5,953 nucleotides of DNA from Myxococcales bacterium (GTDB lineage Bacteria > Myxococcota > Polyangia > Fen-1088): the NCBI GenBank assembly GCA_003153875.1, contig PMBY01000241.1, positions 1,741 to 7,693 on the forward strand, written 5' to 3'. The notes below the pieces were generated by a model. The model worked only from the letters and a program-made list of their open reading frames with translations, ran no database searches and had not been told where the DNA came from. The position numbers and the translations under genes were made by a program. Of this stretch, positions 1 to 5,934 are shown in pieces. The stretch's first letter is position 1. Each line of letters begins with the position of its first letter.

Positions 1-122
1 GCGACCGGTGGATACTCCGAGAGCAGTTGTCTGAACTCGTCCAGGTTCTCCTGCCGCTTGAGGAGGGACTTGTAGAGGCTGCGAAGCTGCTCTTGAGGGT
101 CGGTGTGAAGAACGGTGTCCAT
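1..122 (-). CDS. 5' part of a leftward gene, function unknown (runs off the left edge)
   Basis: The minus strand has an ATG at 122-120 followed by 40 open codons to the window edge. The peptide starts MDTVLHTDPQEQLRSLYKSL and continues with more charged and leucine-rich residues (RQENLDEFRQLL), ending near EYPPV. A purine-rich GGAGAG lies at plus positions 129-134, six bases upstream of the ATG, which is ideal Shine-Dalgarno spacing and the main reason to believe this start. The visible part looks like a soluble amphipathic helix with no signal peptide or membrane segment. It is divergent from the kinase genes, with about 410 bp between the starts, so it could share regulatory DNA with them, but nothing shows a functional link. 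I do not recognise the family; the fragment is too short to assign a function. Confidence 0.6.
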   Translation of the reverse strand, partial: MDTVLHTDPQEQLRSLYKSLLKRQENLDEFRQLLSEYPPV

Positions 123-408
123 GCGGTTCTCTCCGGCAGCCCTTGGCGAGGATGAGCTGGGGCACGCGGCCGGTATCAGCAAGACAGGATATCGCAAGAT
201 CGATTTGTTTTCTTGAGTCGTGGGAGGCAAACGCTGGTCGACCCCACTGCGTCCGGTGTCGGTGTATGCGTGTCGATCTGCGACCATGTGGACAAGGGCA
301 GTCGAGAAGTCACTGTCGAGGGAGGCCTTGCGGGGTTTTCGGCCTGCGGGTTTGGCTTCAGCGACGGCGCGGTTCTTCCGAGAAGAGTGAACGACGTGAG
401 ACGCGCCC

Positions 409-424
409 TGGTGACTATGGTGCA
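409..424 (+). promoter_or_regulatory. Weak sigma-54-like -24/-12 motif
   Basis: The sequence TGGTGAC-TATG-GTGCA keeps the invariant GG-N10-GC spacing of sigma-54 promoters (consensus TGGCACG-N4-TTGCW). The -12 element matches 4 of 5 positions and the -24 element about 3 of 7 strictly. It would start a transcript near 435, giving a leader of about 100 nt before the hybrid-kinase start. GG-N10-GC alone is common by chance in GC-rich DNA, so this is only a candidate. Confidence 0.17.
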
Positions 425-439
425 TCCTGTCGCACCCAG

Positions 440-459
440 CCGAGCCACCGCGGGCTCGG
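440..459. repeat. Short inverted repeat (7-bp hairpin) upstream of the hybrid kinase
   Basis: CCGAGCC at 440-446 is perfectly complementary to GGCTCGG at 453-459, with a 6-nt ACCGCG loop. It lies about 70 bp before the kinase start. No T-run follows, so it is not a typical intrinsic terminator. It could be an operator-like dyad or a structure in the mRNA leader, or chance in GC-rich DNA. Confidence 0.4.
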
Positions 460-531
460 ATCGACAGGTCTCTCCTGGCCGCGCGGCTAGGAGTATCCTG
501 CTCATGCTGCTGAGCAAGGTGGGGTGTAGGC

Positions 532-3500
532 TTGCCTGAACTGCTTCGCGTCCTGATCCTCGAAGGCTCGCCCAGCGAGGCCGCTTTGCTGGTGCGGCAC
601 CTGACTGAGGCGGGATTGGCCGTGCAGCACCAGCGTGTCGACACAGCCGAGGGCATGCGAGAGGCGCTCAAGCAAGAGCCCTGGGATGTCATTCTGTGTG
701 ACACGTCCATGCCGGGATTCGGCTTGGCCGAGGTTCAGCAGATCGGCCGCGACGCGGGCGCGGACTGCGGGTTTGTGGCGGTATCTGGCGAATTTTCCGA
801 GGATGCGAGAGTGGCCGCGCTGCAGGCGGGCGCGCATGCCTGCGTTTTCAAAGGCAACCTGGCGGGTTTGCTCCCGGTGGTCGAGCGCGAGATGCGTGAG
901 GCGCGCGAGCGTCGTGAACGACGTCGGGTGGAGCAGACTCTGCGCCGGACTGAGGAGGATCTGCGCAACCTGCTGGAGATTTCGCCCTTCGCCGCAGTTG
1001 TCTTCGATGTACAGGGCTTGCCGATCTATGCCAACCACAGGTTTCTCAACCTGTTCGGCTATCGCGCGGGCGAACCGGCCACGGTGGACGATTGGTGGCG
1101 CCTGGCCTATCCCCAAGTGGACTACCGGGAACGGGTCCACGCCGACTGGATGGCCCGTCTGTCCGATGCGGCCCACAAGGGCACCCCCATGCGGCCCCTG
1201 GACGCCGTCATCACCTGCCAGGACGGCTCGCTCCGCCACGTGGAGTTCCACGCCGCGCGTGTAGGCGATCGGCTCCTCATCATCGCCGTCGACTTGACGG
1301 AGCTGGAACAGGTAGAGGCCGCGCGCCGGGCGGGCGAGGAGCGCTATCGGCGCTTCGTGCAGATGAGCGGGGAAGGGGTGTGGCGCTACGACTTGCTGCC
1401 GCCGGTGTCCGCCGATCTGTCCGAGGACGAGATGGTGGCCGCCCTGTTCGAGCGCGCGCGGGTGGGCGAGTGCAACGACGAGTTCGCCCGCCAGCATGGC
1501 TACAGCCGGGCGCCGGATGTGCTGGGCCGGCGCCTGTCTGAGCTGATGCAAGGGGCACAGACGGAGCAGTTGGAGTTTCTGCGGTGCTTCGTTCGCAGCG
1601 GATTCCGGGTTGCCGATTTGGTGACGGCGGGGAGCGGACCCGAGGGACACGAATCCTGGACGCTGAACAGCCTGGTGGGAATCATCGAACAGAACTGGGT
1701 GGTTTGCATCTGGGGCACCCGTCGCGACATCACCGCGCAACGGAAGTCCCAGCTTGCCTTGCAGCGGAGCGAAGCGGAGTTTCGGGCCATCTTCGACCGC
1801 GCGCCCGTGGGCATCGTGCTGGTCGACCGCGATGGACGACCGCTCCATTACAACAGTGCCTTGCGTGAGATGTTGGGCTACGGCCAGGAAGAGATCGGGC
1901 CGTTTCCCTTCGTCGAGTTCGCCCACCCCGAAGACCGCGAGCGCGTGGCGCGTGCGCAGAGCGAGCTGACCGCGGGCGGCCGAGAGTGGGTCCAGATCGA
2001 GGCGCGTCTTCTGCGCAAAGACGGAGCCGTCGTCTGGGTCGACCTGGTCGCATCAGCCATCCGCGACGAGAAAGGTCGGTTCGTACAGGGCATCTGCGTT
2101 TTGCACGACATCACTCGACGCCGGATCGCGGAGCAGGAACAGGCCCTGCACCAACAGGAACTGGCCGCGCTCAATGAGATCGTCACCGCCACGACATCCA
2201 CGCTGGATCCCCGGCAGATCCTCGACAGCGTCCTCAGTAGCGTGCGCAAGATGTCGCGGGTCGACCGGACCAGCATCATGCTGCTCAACCGCGAGACAGA
2301 CTTGCTCGAAACCGCGGCGGTGATTGGTGCCGATGGCCCCATCCCGGCCAACCTTCGTCTGGGTCGCGGCGAAGGTGCGGCGGGACAGGTGCTGAACGAG
2401 CTCAAACCCCTGGTCATCTCGGACGTGCGCGAGTCCTCCCAGTTCGTCGCTGCCCGGGACGCCGGTCGCGAGTGGGGCGCCGCCGAGCAGAATGCGCTTG
2501 GCTACGTGGGTTTCCCTTTGGTTTCACGGGGCAGGACCATCGGGGTTCTCTCCCTGGTCACCACCAAGCATCGCGACTTCTCCGCCGGTGAGATCACGTT
2601 CTTGCAGGCCATCTGCGGTGCCGCCGCGGTCAGCATCGACAACGCGCTCATCCACCAGGACATCCAGCGCCGCGCGGAAAAGCTGGCAGGCGAGATAGCC
2701 TTGCAGAAGCAGTACGCCGAGAACGTGGTCCGCAGCATCACCGACGGTGTGCTCACGGTCGACACCGAGAACCGCATCGTATCCTGGAACCGCGGGGCCC
2801 AGGCCATCACGGGCTATGCTGCCGAGGAAGCTGTCGGACATCTGTGTGAAGAGCTTGGATTGCACTTCGACGCGGAAGGAAGGACCCTGTGCCAGAGCGA
2901 AGGATGTCCCATCGAGGAGATCAGGCGCACGTACCTGCCGGTCGGCGCGCGTGAGGTGTCGGCCCGTCATCGTGACGGCCGCACCCTCACCGTCAGCATC
3001 AGCGCGGCACCGCTTCACGACGACAAGGGCGAGTTTCAGGGCGTGGTCATGGTGTTTCGCGATGTTTCGCGCGAACGCGAGCTGGTCGACGGCATCCAGC
3101 GGGCCGACCGGGCCAAGAGCGCTTTCTTGGCCAGCGTGTCGCACGAGATCCGTACCCCGATGAACGCCATCATGGGTTTCACCCAGCTCCTGCTGCGCGA
3201 CCCTTCGCTGACCGCAGGCCAGCGTCAGTACCTGGAAACCATCGGGCGCAGCAGCGAGCACCTGCAGACACTCATCGACGACGTTCTCGAGATGTCCAAG
3301 ATTGAGGCGGGACGCGTGTCGGTGCAGTCGTCTACCTTCAACTTGCGTGCTCTGGTGGCTGACCTGACCGGCATGTTCCGCCTGCGCACCGAGAGCAAGC
3401 GGTTGCGTTTTGAAGTGGAAGTGCCCGACGAGGTGCCCGAGAGCGTGGTGACCGACGAAAGGAAACTGCGTCAGATCCTCATCAATCTGTTGGGCAACGC

Positions 3501-4506
3501 CATCAAGTTCACCGAGCAAGGGCACGTGTTGTGGCGCATGCGGGTCGAGTCCACCGATGCTCTCGCTTTCCGCCTCGTGGTCGATGTGGACGACAGTGGA
3601 CCGGGGATTGCCGCCTCTGACCGCGAGCGGATTTTCGATCCGTTCGAGCAGGCCGCGGCCGGGGTCAGGGTTGGGGGCACCGGCCTCGGGCTGGCCATCA
3701 GCCGACAGTTCGCGCGTCTTCTGGGCGGAGACCTCACGGTCACCAGCGAGGTGGGACGGGGCAGTTGCTTCCATGTGGAAATTCCTCTTGGCCAGGACGA
3801 CTCGGAGCGATTGCACGTCGAAGTACCTTCCCGACGGGTTGTCGGGATCAAGCCGACCGCCGATCCCTATCGAGTGTTGGTGGTCGATGACCAGCCCGAG
3901 AATCGCAAAGTGATGTCGCGCATGCTCGAGGCTGTCGGATTTCGCATCCGCGAGGCCAACGATGGGGCCGAGGCGGTCACCAGTTTTGCAGAGTGGGAGC
4001 CGCATGCCATCCTGATGGACATGCGCATGCCGAAGATGGGGGGGGCCGAGGCGATACGACAGATCCGTGCGACAGCAGCCGGGCGGACCCCTTTCATCCT
4101 CGCTGTGTCGGCCAGCGCGTTCGACGAGAATCGGCAACAGGCGCTGGCCGCCGGAGCCGATGACTTTTTGAGCAAGCCCTTTCGCGAAGCGGACCTGTTG
4201 GAGCGGCTACGCGCACCTCTTGGGGTCGAGTACATCTCTGCCGACCTGCCGGCGCCGCGAGCACCCGGGCCGACTGTAGTAGGCAGCGACGGCTCAGCCA
4301 ACTCTACCCTGGCGGCGCTTCCTTCCTCTTTGCGCGAGGAAATCCACACCGCTGCTGTGCACGCCGACTATGATCGACTCATGGGTCTGGCCGATCAGCT
4401 GGCAGCGCTGGACGCGGACGGGGCGCGCCTTCTGCGCCAGACGGTCGAGCGCTTCGACTACCAGAAGCTCATCGATCATGTGCAAGAGGGACAGGGGCAT
4501 GTCTGA
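532..4506 (+). CDS. Soluble hybrid sensor histidine kinase: REC-PAS-PAS-PAS-GAF-PAS-HisKA-HATPase-REC
   Basis: A 1324-residue hybrid kinase expected to autophosphorylate a histidine from ATP and pass the phosphoryl group to its receiver domains. Domains in order: degenerate REC (about 4-122; D57, S85, K108, but E11-G12 where two acids are usual); Arg/Glu-rich coiled linker (about 117-147); PAS1 (about 141-262); PAS2 (about 268-404, with an ECND motif at 313-316); PAS3 with PAC end (about 413-530); GAF (about 560-707); PAS4 (about 729-848, with C787-x4-C792); HisKA with SHEIRTP and H871; HATPase with the N-box around N985/N989, D1021-SGPG, and GGTGLG at 1048-1053; second REC (about 1111-1225) with D1119/D1120, D1163, S1193 and K1215; then a helical tail (about 1260-1317). 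No membrane segment or signal peptide is visible, so the protein is probably cytosolic. The only usable start is TTG at 532: the frame is closed by TGA at 511-513, and AAGGTGGGG (516-524) gives a ribosome site. All kinase motifs are intact. The ligand cannot be told from sequence. Confidence 0.95.
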   Translation: MPELLRVLILEGSPSEAALLVRHLTEAGLAVQHQRVDTAEGMREALKQEPWDVILCDTSMPGFGLAEVQQIGRDAGADCGFVAVSGEFSEDARVAALQAGAHACVFKGNLAGLLPVVEREMREARERRERRRVEQTLRRTEEDLRNLLEISPFAAVVFDVQGLPIYANHRFLNLFGYRAGEPATVDDWWRLAYPQVDYRERVHADWMARLSDAAHKGTPMRPLDAVITCQDGSLRHVEFHAARVGDRLLIIAVDLTELEQVEAARRAGEERYRRFVQMSGEGVWRYDLLPPVSADLSEDEMVAALFERARVGECNDEFARQHGYSRAPDVLGRRLSELMQGAQTEQLEFLRCFVRSGFRVADLVTAGSGPEGHESWTLNSLVGIIEQNWVVCIWGTRRDITAQRKSQLALQRSEAEFRAIFDRAPVGIVLVDRDGRPLHYNSALREMLGYGQEEIGPFPFVEFAHPEDRERVARAQSELTAGGREWVQIEARLLRKDGAVVWVDLVASAIRDEKGRFVQGICVLHDITRRRIAEQEQALHQQELAALNEIVTATTSTLDPRQILDSVLSSVRKMSRVDRTSIMLLNRETDLLETAAVIGADGPIPANLRLGRGEGAAGQVLNELKPLVISDVRESSQFVAARDAGREWGAAEQNALGYVGFPLVSRGRTIGVLSLVTTKHRDFSAGEITFLQAICGAAAVSIDNALIHQDIQRRAEKLAGEIALQKQYAENVVRSITDGVLTVDTENRIVSWNRGAQAITGYAAEEAVGHLCEELGLHFDAEGRTLCQSEGCPIEEIRRTYLPVGAREVSARHRDGRTLTVSISAAPLHDDKGEFQGVVMVFRDVSRERELVDGIQRADRAKSAFLASVSHEIRTPMNAIMGFTQLLLRDPSLTAGQRQYLETIGRSSEHLQTLIDDVLEMSKIEAGRVSVQSSTFNLRALVADLTGMFRLRTESKRLRFEVEVPDEVPESVVTDERKLRQILINLLGNAIKFTEQGHVLWRMRVESTDALAFRLVVDVDDSGPGIAASDRERIFDPFEQAAAGVRVGGTGLGLAISRQFARLLGGDLTVTSEVGRGSCFHVEIPLGQDDSERLHVEVPSRRVVGIKPTADPYRVLVVDDQPENRKVMSRMLEAVGFRIREANDGAEAVTSFAEWEPHAILMDMRMPKMGGAEAIRQIRATAAGRTPFILAVSASAFDENRQQALAAGADDFLSKPFREADLLERLRAPLGVEYISADLPAPRAPGPTVVGSDGSANSTLAALPSSLREEIHTAAVHADYDRLMGLADQLAALDADGARLLRQTVERFDYQKLIDHVQEGQGHV
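4484..4490 (+). promoter_or_regulatory. Ribosome-binding site of the second kinase, deciding its start
   Basis: AAGAGGG lies inside the end of the hybrid-kinase gene, eight bases before ATG 4499. It supports this ATG over the in-frame ATG at 4370. The 43 codons between them translate to a Trp/Arg/Ser-rich stretch unlike any REC N-terminus and fully overlap the upstream coding frame. Confidence 0.75.
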
Positions 4507-5638
4507 GGACTCATCACGCTCGGACAGTGGCGCCAGCATTCTGGTGGTCGACGACACGCCGGCCAATCTGCAGGTGTTGGTCGGCATGCTCAAGGAACGC
4601 GGACATCGTGTGCGGCCGGTGTTGGACGGACGTCTTGCGTTGCGGGCTGCCAAGGCCGAGGTGCCCGATCTGGTGTTGCTCGACATCAACATGCCCGACA
4701 TGAACGGCTTCGAAGTGTGCGAGCAGTTGAAGGCCGATCCCAAGACGGCCGACACCCCGGTGATCTTCATCAGTGGAAATACCGAAACGGTGGACAAGGT
4801 GAGGGCGTTCTCCGTCGGGGGAGTCGACTACGTCACCAAACCCTTTCAGATGGCGGAGGTGGAGGCGCGCGTGGCCACGCATCTGGAACTCCGGCGCAAG
4901 CGGCGCGAACTTCAGGAGAGCTACGAGTCCCTGCGGCGCCTGGAAATCCTGCGGGACAGCCTCGTGCACATGGTGGTGCATGATCTGCGATCGCCGCTGG
5001 CTGCTATCTCGGCCAGCCTCGAGGTCATCAAGTGGGACGCGGAGGAGCAGCATCGCGTTGAGTTGGCGAGCGATGTGGAAATGGCCCTGCACGCAACCCG
5101 AACCATCATCCGACTGGTCAATTCGGTGCTCGACGTGAGCAAAATGGAGGGCGCGGAGATGCGCCTTCAGTTCGCTCTGTGCGATATCGCTGCGGTGGCC
5201 AGGGAAAGCGTGGACGAGCTGGAATCCCTGGTCGGGGGGCGAAGGCTGGTGCGCGATTGGCCCGACGAGCCGGTCATGGCCTTTGTGGATCGGGACGTGG
5301 TGGCGCGAATCATGCAGAATCTGCTGGGCAACGCGCTCAAGTTCACGCCCGCTACTGGGGTTATCACTGTCTCGGTTGAAGCCAACGACGACATGGTGCG
5401 AGTGGCGGTGACAGACACCGGGCCTGGCATCCCGCGGGAATATCGAGAGAGGGTGTTCGAGAAGTTCGGGCAGGTTGAGGCCGCTTCGCGCGGCCAGAAA
5501 TTCTCCACCGGACTCGGTCTTACCTTCTGCCGGCTGGCCGTGGAGGCGCACCACGGCCGCATCGGAGTGGACAGTGAGATCGGCCGCGGGAGCACGTTCT
5601 GGTTCGTGCTGCCACGCAAGGGCCCGGCGCCGAGGTGA
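4499..5638 (+). CDS. Response-regulator/histidine-kinase fusion (REC-HisKA-HATPase)
   Basis: A 379-residue soluble protein with an N-terminal receiver and a C-terminal kinase, so phosphorylation of the receiver probably controls the kinase. REC (about 12-130) has the full active site: D18/D19, phosphoacceptor D62 in LLDINMPDMNG, S92 and K114 in TKPF. A charged helix (about 128-150) leads to HisKA with HMVVHDLRSPL, phosphoacceptor H161. The HATPase carries QNLLGNALKFT (N274/N278), DTGPGIP (D306), the F-box VFEKFGQ and the single-Gly G2 box STGLGLTFC (336-344). No transmembrane, PAS or output domain is present. The chosen ATG overlaps the hybrid-kinase stop by 8 bp (4499-4506) and has AAGAGGG upstream, so the two genes are likely translationally coupled and made in related amounts. 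This protein may take phosphoryl groups from the hybrid kinase onto D62, or work in parallel with it; that link is inferred from gene order only. Confidence 0.95.
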   Translation: MSEDSSRSDSGASILVVDDTPANLQVLVGMLKERGHRVRPVLDGRLALRAAKAEVPDLVLLDINMPDMNGFEVCEQLKADPKTADTPVIFISGNTETVDKVRAFSVGGVDYVTKPFQMAEVEARVATHLELRRKRRELQESYESLRRLEILRDSLVHMVVHDLRSPLAAISASLEVIKWDAEEQHRVELASDVEMALHATRTIIRLVNSVLDVSKMEGAEMRLQFALCDIAAVARESVDELESLVGGRRLVRDWPDEPVMAFVDRDVVARIMQNLLGNALKFTPATGVITVSVEANDDMVRVAVTDTGPGIPREYRERVFEKFGQVEAASRGQKFSTGLGLTFCRLAVEAHHGRIGVDSEIGRGSTFWFVLPRKGPAPR

Positions 5639-5661
5639 AAGAGGCCGGAGCCGGCGAGGGC

Positions 5662-5678
5662 GCGCGCGAAAAGCGCGC
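5662..5678 (+). terminator. GC hairpin after the kinase operon, candidate terminator
   Basis: GCGCGC at 5662-5667 pairs perfectly with GCGCGC at 5673-5678 around a GAAAA loop, starting 23 bp after the stop of the second kinase. Position and stability suit a transcript end, but a G-rich stretch follows instead of a T-run, so it may only stabilise the 3' end or assist Rho-dependent termination. Confidence 0.35.
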
Positions 5679-5753
5679 AGGGTGGGTGGGGCATAGGTGC
5701 TAACCACGATTCTCTCGGGACTTGACGGTCGCCGGCGCGATCCGGAGGCTCAC

Positions 5754-5780
5754 CACAGAGGGCACAGAGGCCACAGAGGC
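5754..5780. repeat. Tandem 9-bp repeat, three units (CACAGAGGG/C)
   Basis: Three adjacent nonamers, CACAGAGGG, CACAGAGGC and CACAGAGGC, differ only in the last base. The surrounding context (CTCAC before, CCGGAAGG after) resembles the CACAGAGG-type intergenic repeats I recall from many environmental GC-rich bacterial genomes. That family link is from memory and untested. The period is a multiple of three, which keeps open frames through it and can create false small ORFs on both strands. Confidence 0.8.
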
Positions 5781-5781
5781 C

Positions 5782-5823
5782 GGAAGGAAAGGGTTTCGGA
5801 TCCGGATCCGAAGCCTTCCTTCC
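5782..5823. repeat. 42-nt inverted repeat with a perfect 18-bp palindromic core
   Basis: The outer arms GGAAGGAA (5782-5789) and TTCCTTCC (5816-5823) are exact complements. The core TTCGGATCC/GGATCCGAA (5795-5812) is a perfect 18-bp palindrome made of two abutting GGATCC sites. Between arms and core lies a small asymmetric internal loop (AGGGT against GCC) that can partly pair. In RNA or single-stranded DNA this would form a long hairpin. It may be a transcription-ending or nuclease-blocking structure, a recombination or binding site, or part of a dispersed repeat. No T-run follows. Confidence 0.8.
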
Positions 5824-5836
5824 TCGCGTGGGGAGC

Positions 5837-5855
5837 CCGCCGGCTTTGCCGGCGG
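5837..5855. repeat. Strong GC hairpin, 8-bp stem with TTT loop
   Basis: CCGCCGGC (5837-5844) pairs perfectly with GCCGGCGG (5848-5855) across a three-base TTT loop. It begins only 14 bp after the 42-nt inverted repeat. No T-run follows on either strand. Confidence 0.7.
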
Positions 5856-5862
5856 CGCACCA

Positions 5863-5879
5863 TCGCCAGGGTTTGGCGA
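5863..5879. repeat. Hairpin, 6-bp stem
   Basis: TCGCCA (5863-5868) pairs with TGGCGA (5874-5879) around a GGGTT loop. It is the next in the row of hairpins of this spacer, 8 bp after the previous stem. Confidence 0.5.
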
Positions 5880-5898
5880 GGCCGAGCGAAGCGAGCGT

Positions 5899-5927
5899 GG
5901 GGTGAGGGTAGGTGGGGGGCCGGAGGG
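5899..5927 (+). other. Canonical G-quadruplex motif
   Basis: Four G-runs (5899-5902, 5906-5908, 5914-5919, 5925-5927) are separated by loops of 3, 5 and 5 bases, which satisfies the G3+N1-7 pattern on the plus strand. It sits between two hairpins. Whether it folds or matters in the cell cannot be told from sequence. Confidence 0.55.
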
Positions 5928-5934
5928 CGGAGCG

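Larger units (their letters stand above)
123..531. other. Divergent intergenic region without a convincing gene
   Basis: This 409-bp stretch lies between the leftward partial gene and the hybrid kinase. Short open frames exist on both strands (for example 213-539 plus and 176-517 minus). Their translations are low-complexity, Arg/Ser-rich and resemble no family, and the plus one would run into the kinase start, so I treat them as chance frames of GC-rich DNA. An AT-richer patch at about 187-216 stands out locally and could belong to the promoter of the leftward gene, but I could not find a well-spaced -35/-10 pair. A hairpin at 440-459 and a weak sigma-54-like motif at 409-424 are listed separately. 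No tRNA or other recognisable RNA gene was seen. Confidence 0.6.

Noticed and set aside
213..539. Plus-strand 108-codon frame in the intergenic region
   Set aside because: It has a TTG start with no clear ribosome site, has no recognisable motif, and runs past the start of the kinase gene.
502..1926. Long minus-strand open frame (474 codons) opposite the hybrid kinase
   Set aside because: The plus-strand frame has clear REC and PAS domains here. The antisense frame follows from strong G/C bias at third positions, and its His/Arg/Gln-rich translation resembles no family.
2524..4137. Long minus-strand open frame (537 codons) opposite the GAF, PAS4 and kinase core
   Set aside because: It lies exactly opposite invariant kinase motifs on the plus strand, and its translation shows no domain or plausible start context. 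It is a GC-bias shadow.
4309..4482. Hpt phosphotransfer domain at the end of the hybrid kinase
   Set aside because: The segment is helical, but no H-x-x-K-G motif is present and its histidines are not in a phosphotransfer context.
4370..4498. Upstream in-frame ATG as start of the second kinase (43 extra residues)
   Set aside because: The extension overlaps coding sequence of the hybrid kinase, gives a Trp/Arg/Ser-rich stretch unlike receiver N-termini, and the internal ATG at 4499 has a strong, well-spaced ribosome site.
4514..5707. Minus-strand open frame (397 codons) opposite the second kinase
   Set aside because: The plus-strand REC-HisKA-HATPase motifs are complete, and the antisense protein is His/Arg-rich without a recognisable fold.
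5754..5780. CRISPR array
   Set aside because: The units are 9 bp, directly abutting and without spacers, and no cas gene is visible.
5749..5862. Minus 37-codon frame starting at ATG 5862-5860 and ending in the CACAGAGG repeat
   Set aside because: Its end (PLWPLCPLW) is simply the reverse reading of the tandem repeat, no ribosome site was seen, and the rest is palindrome and hairpin sequence.
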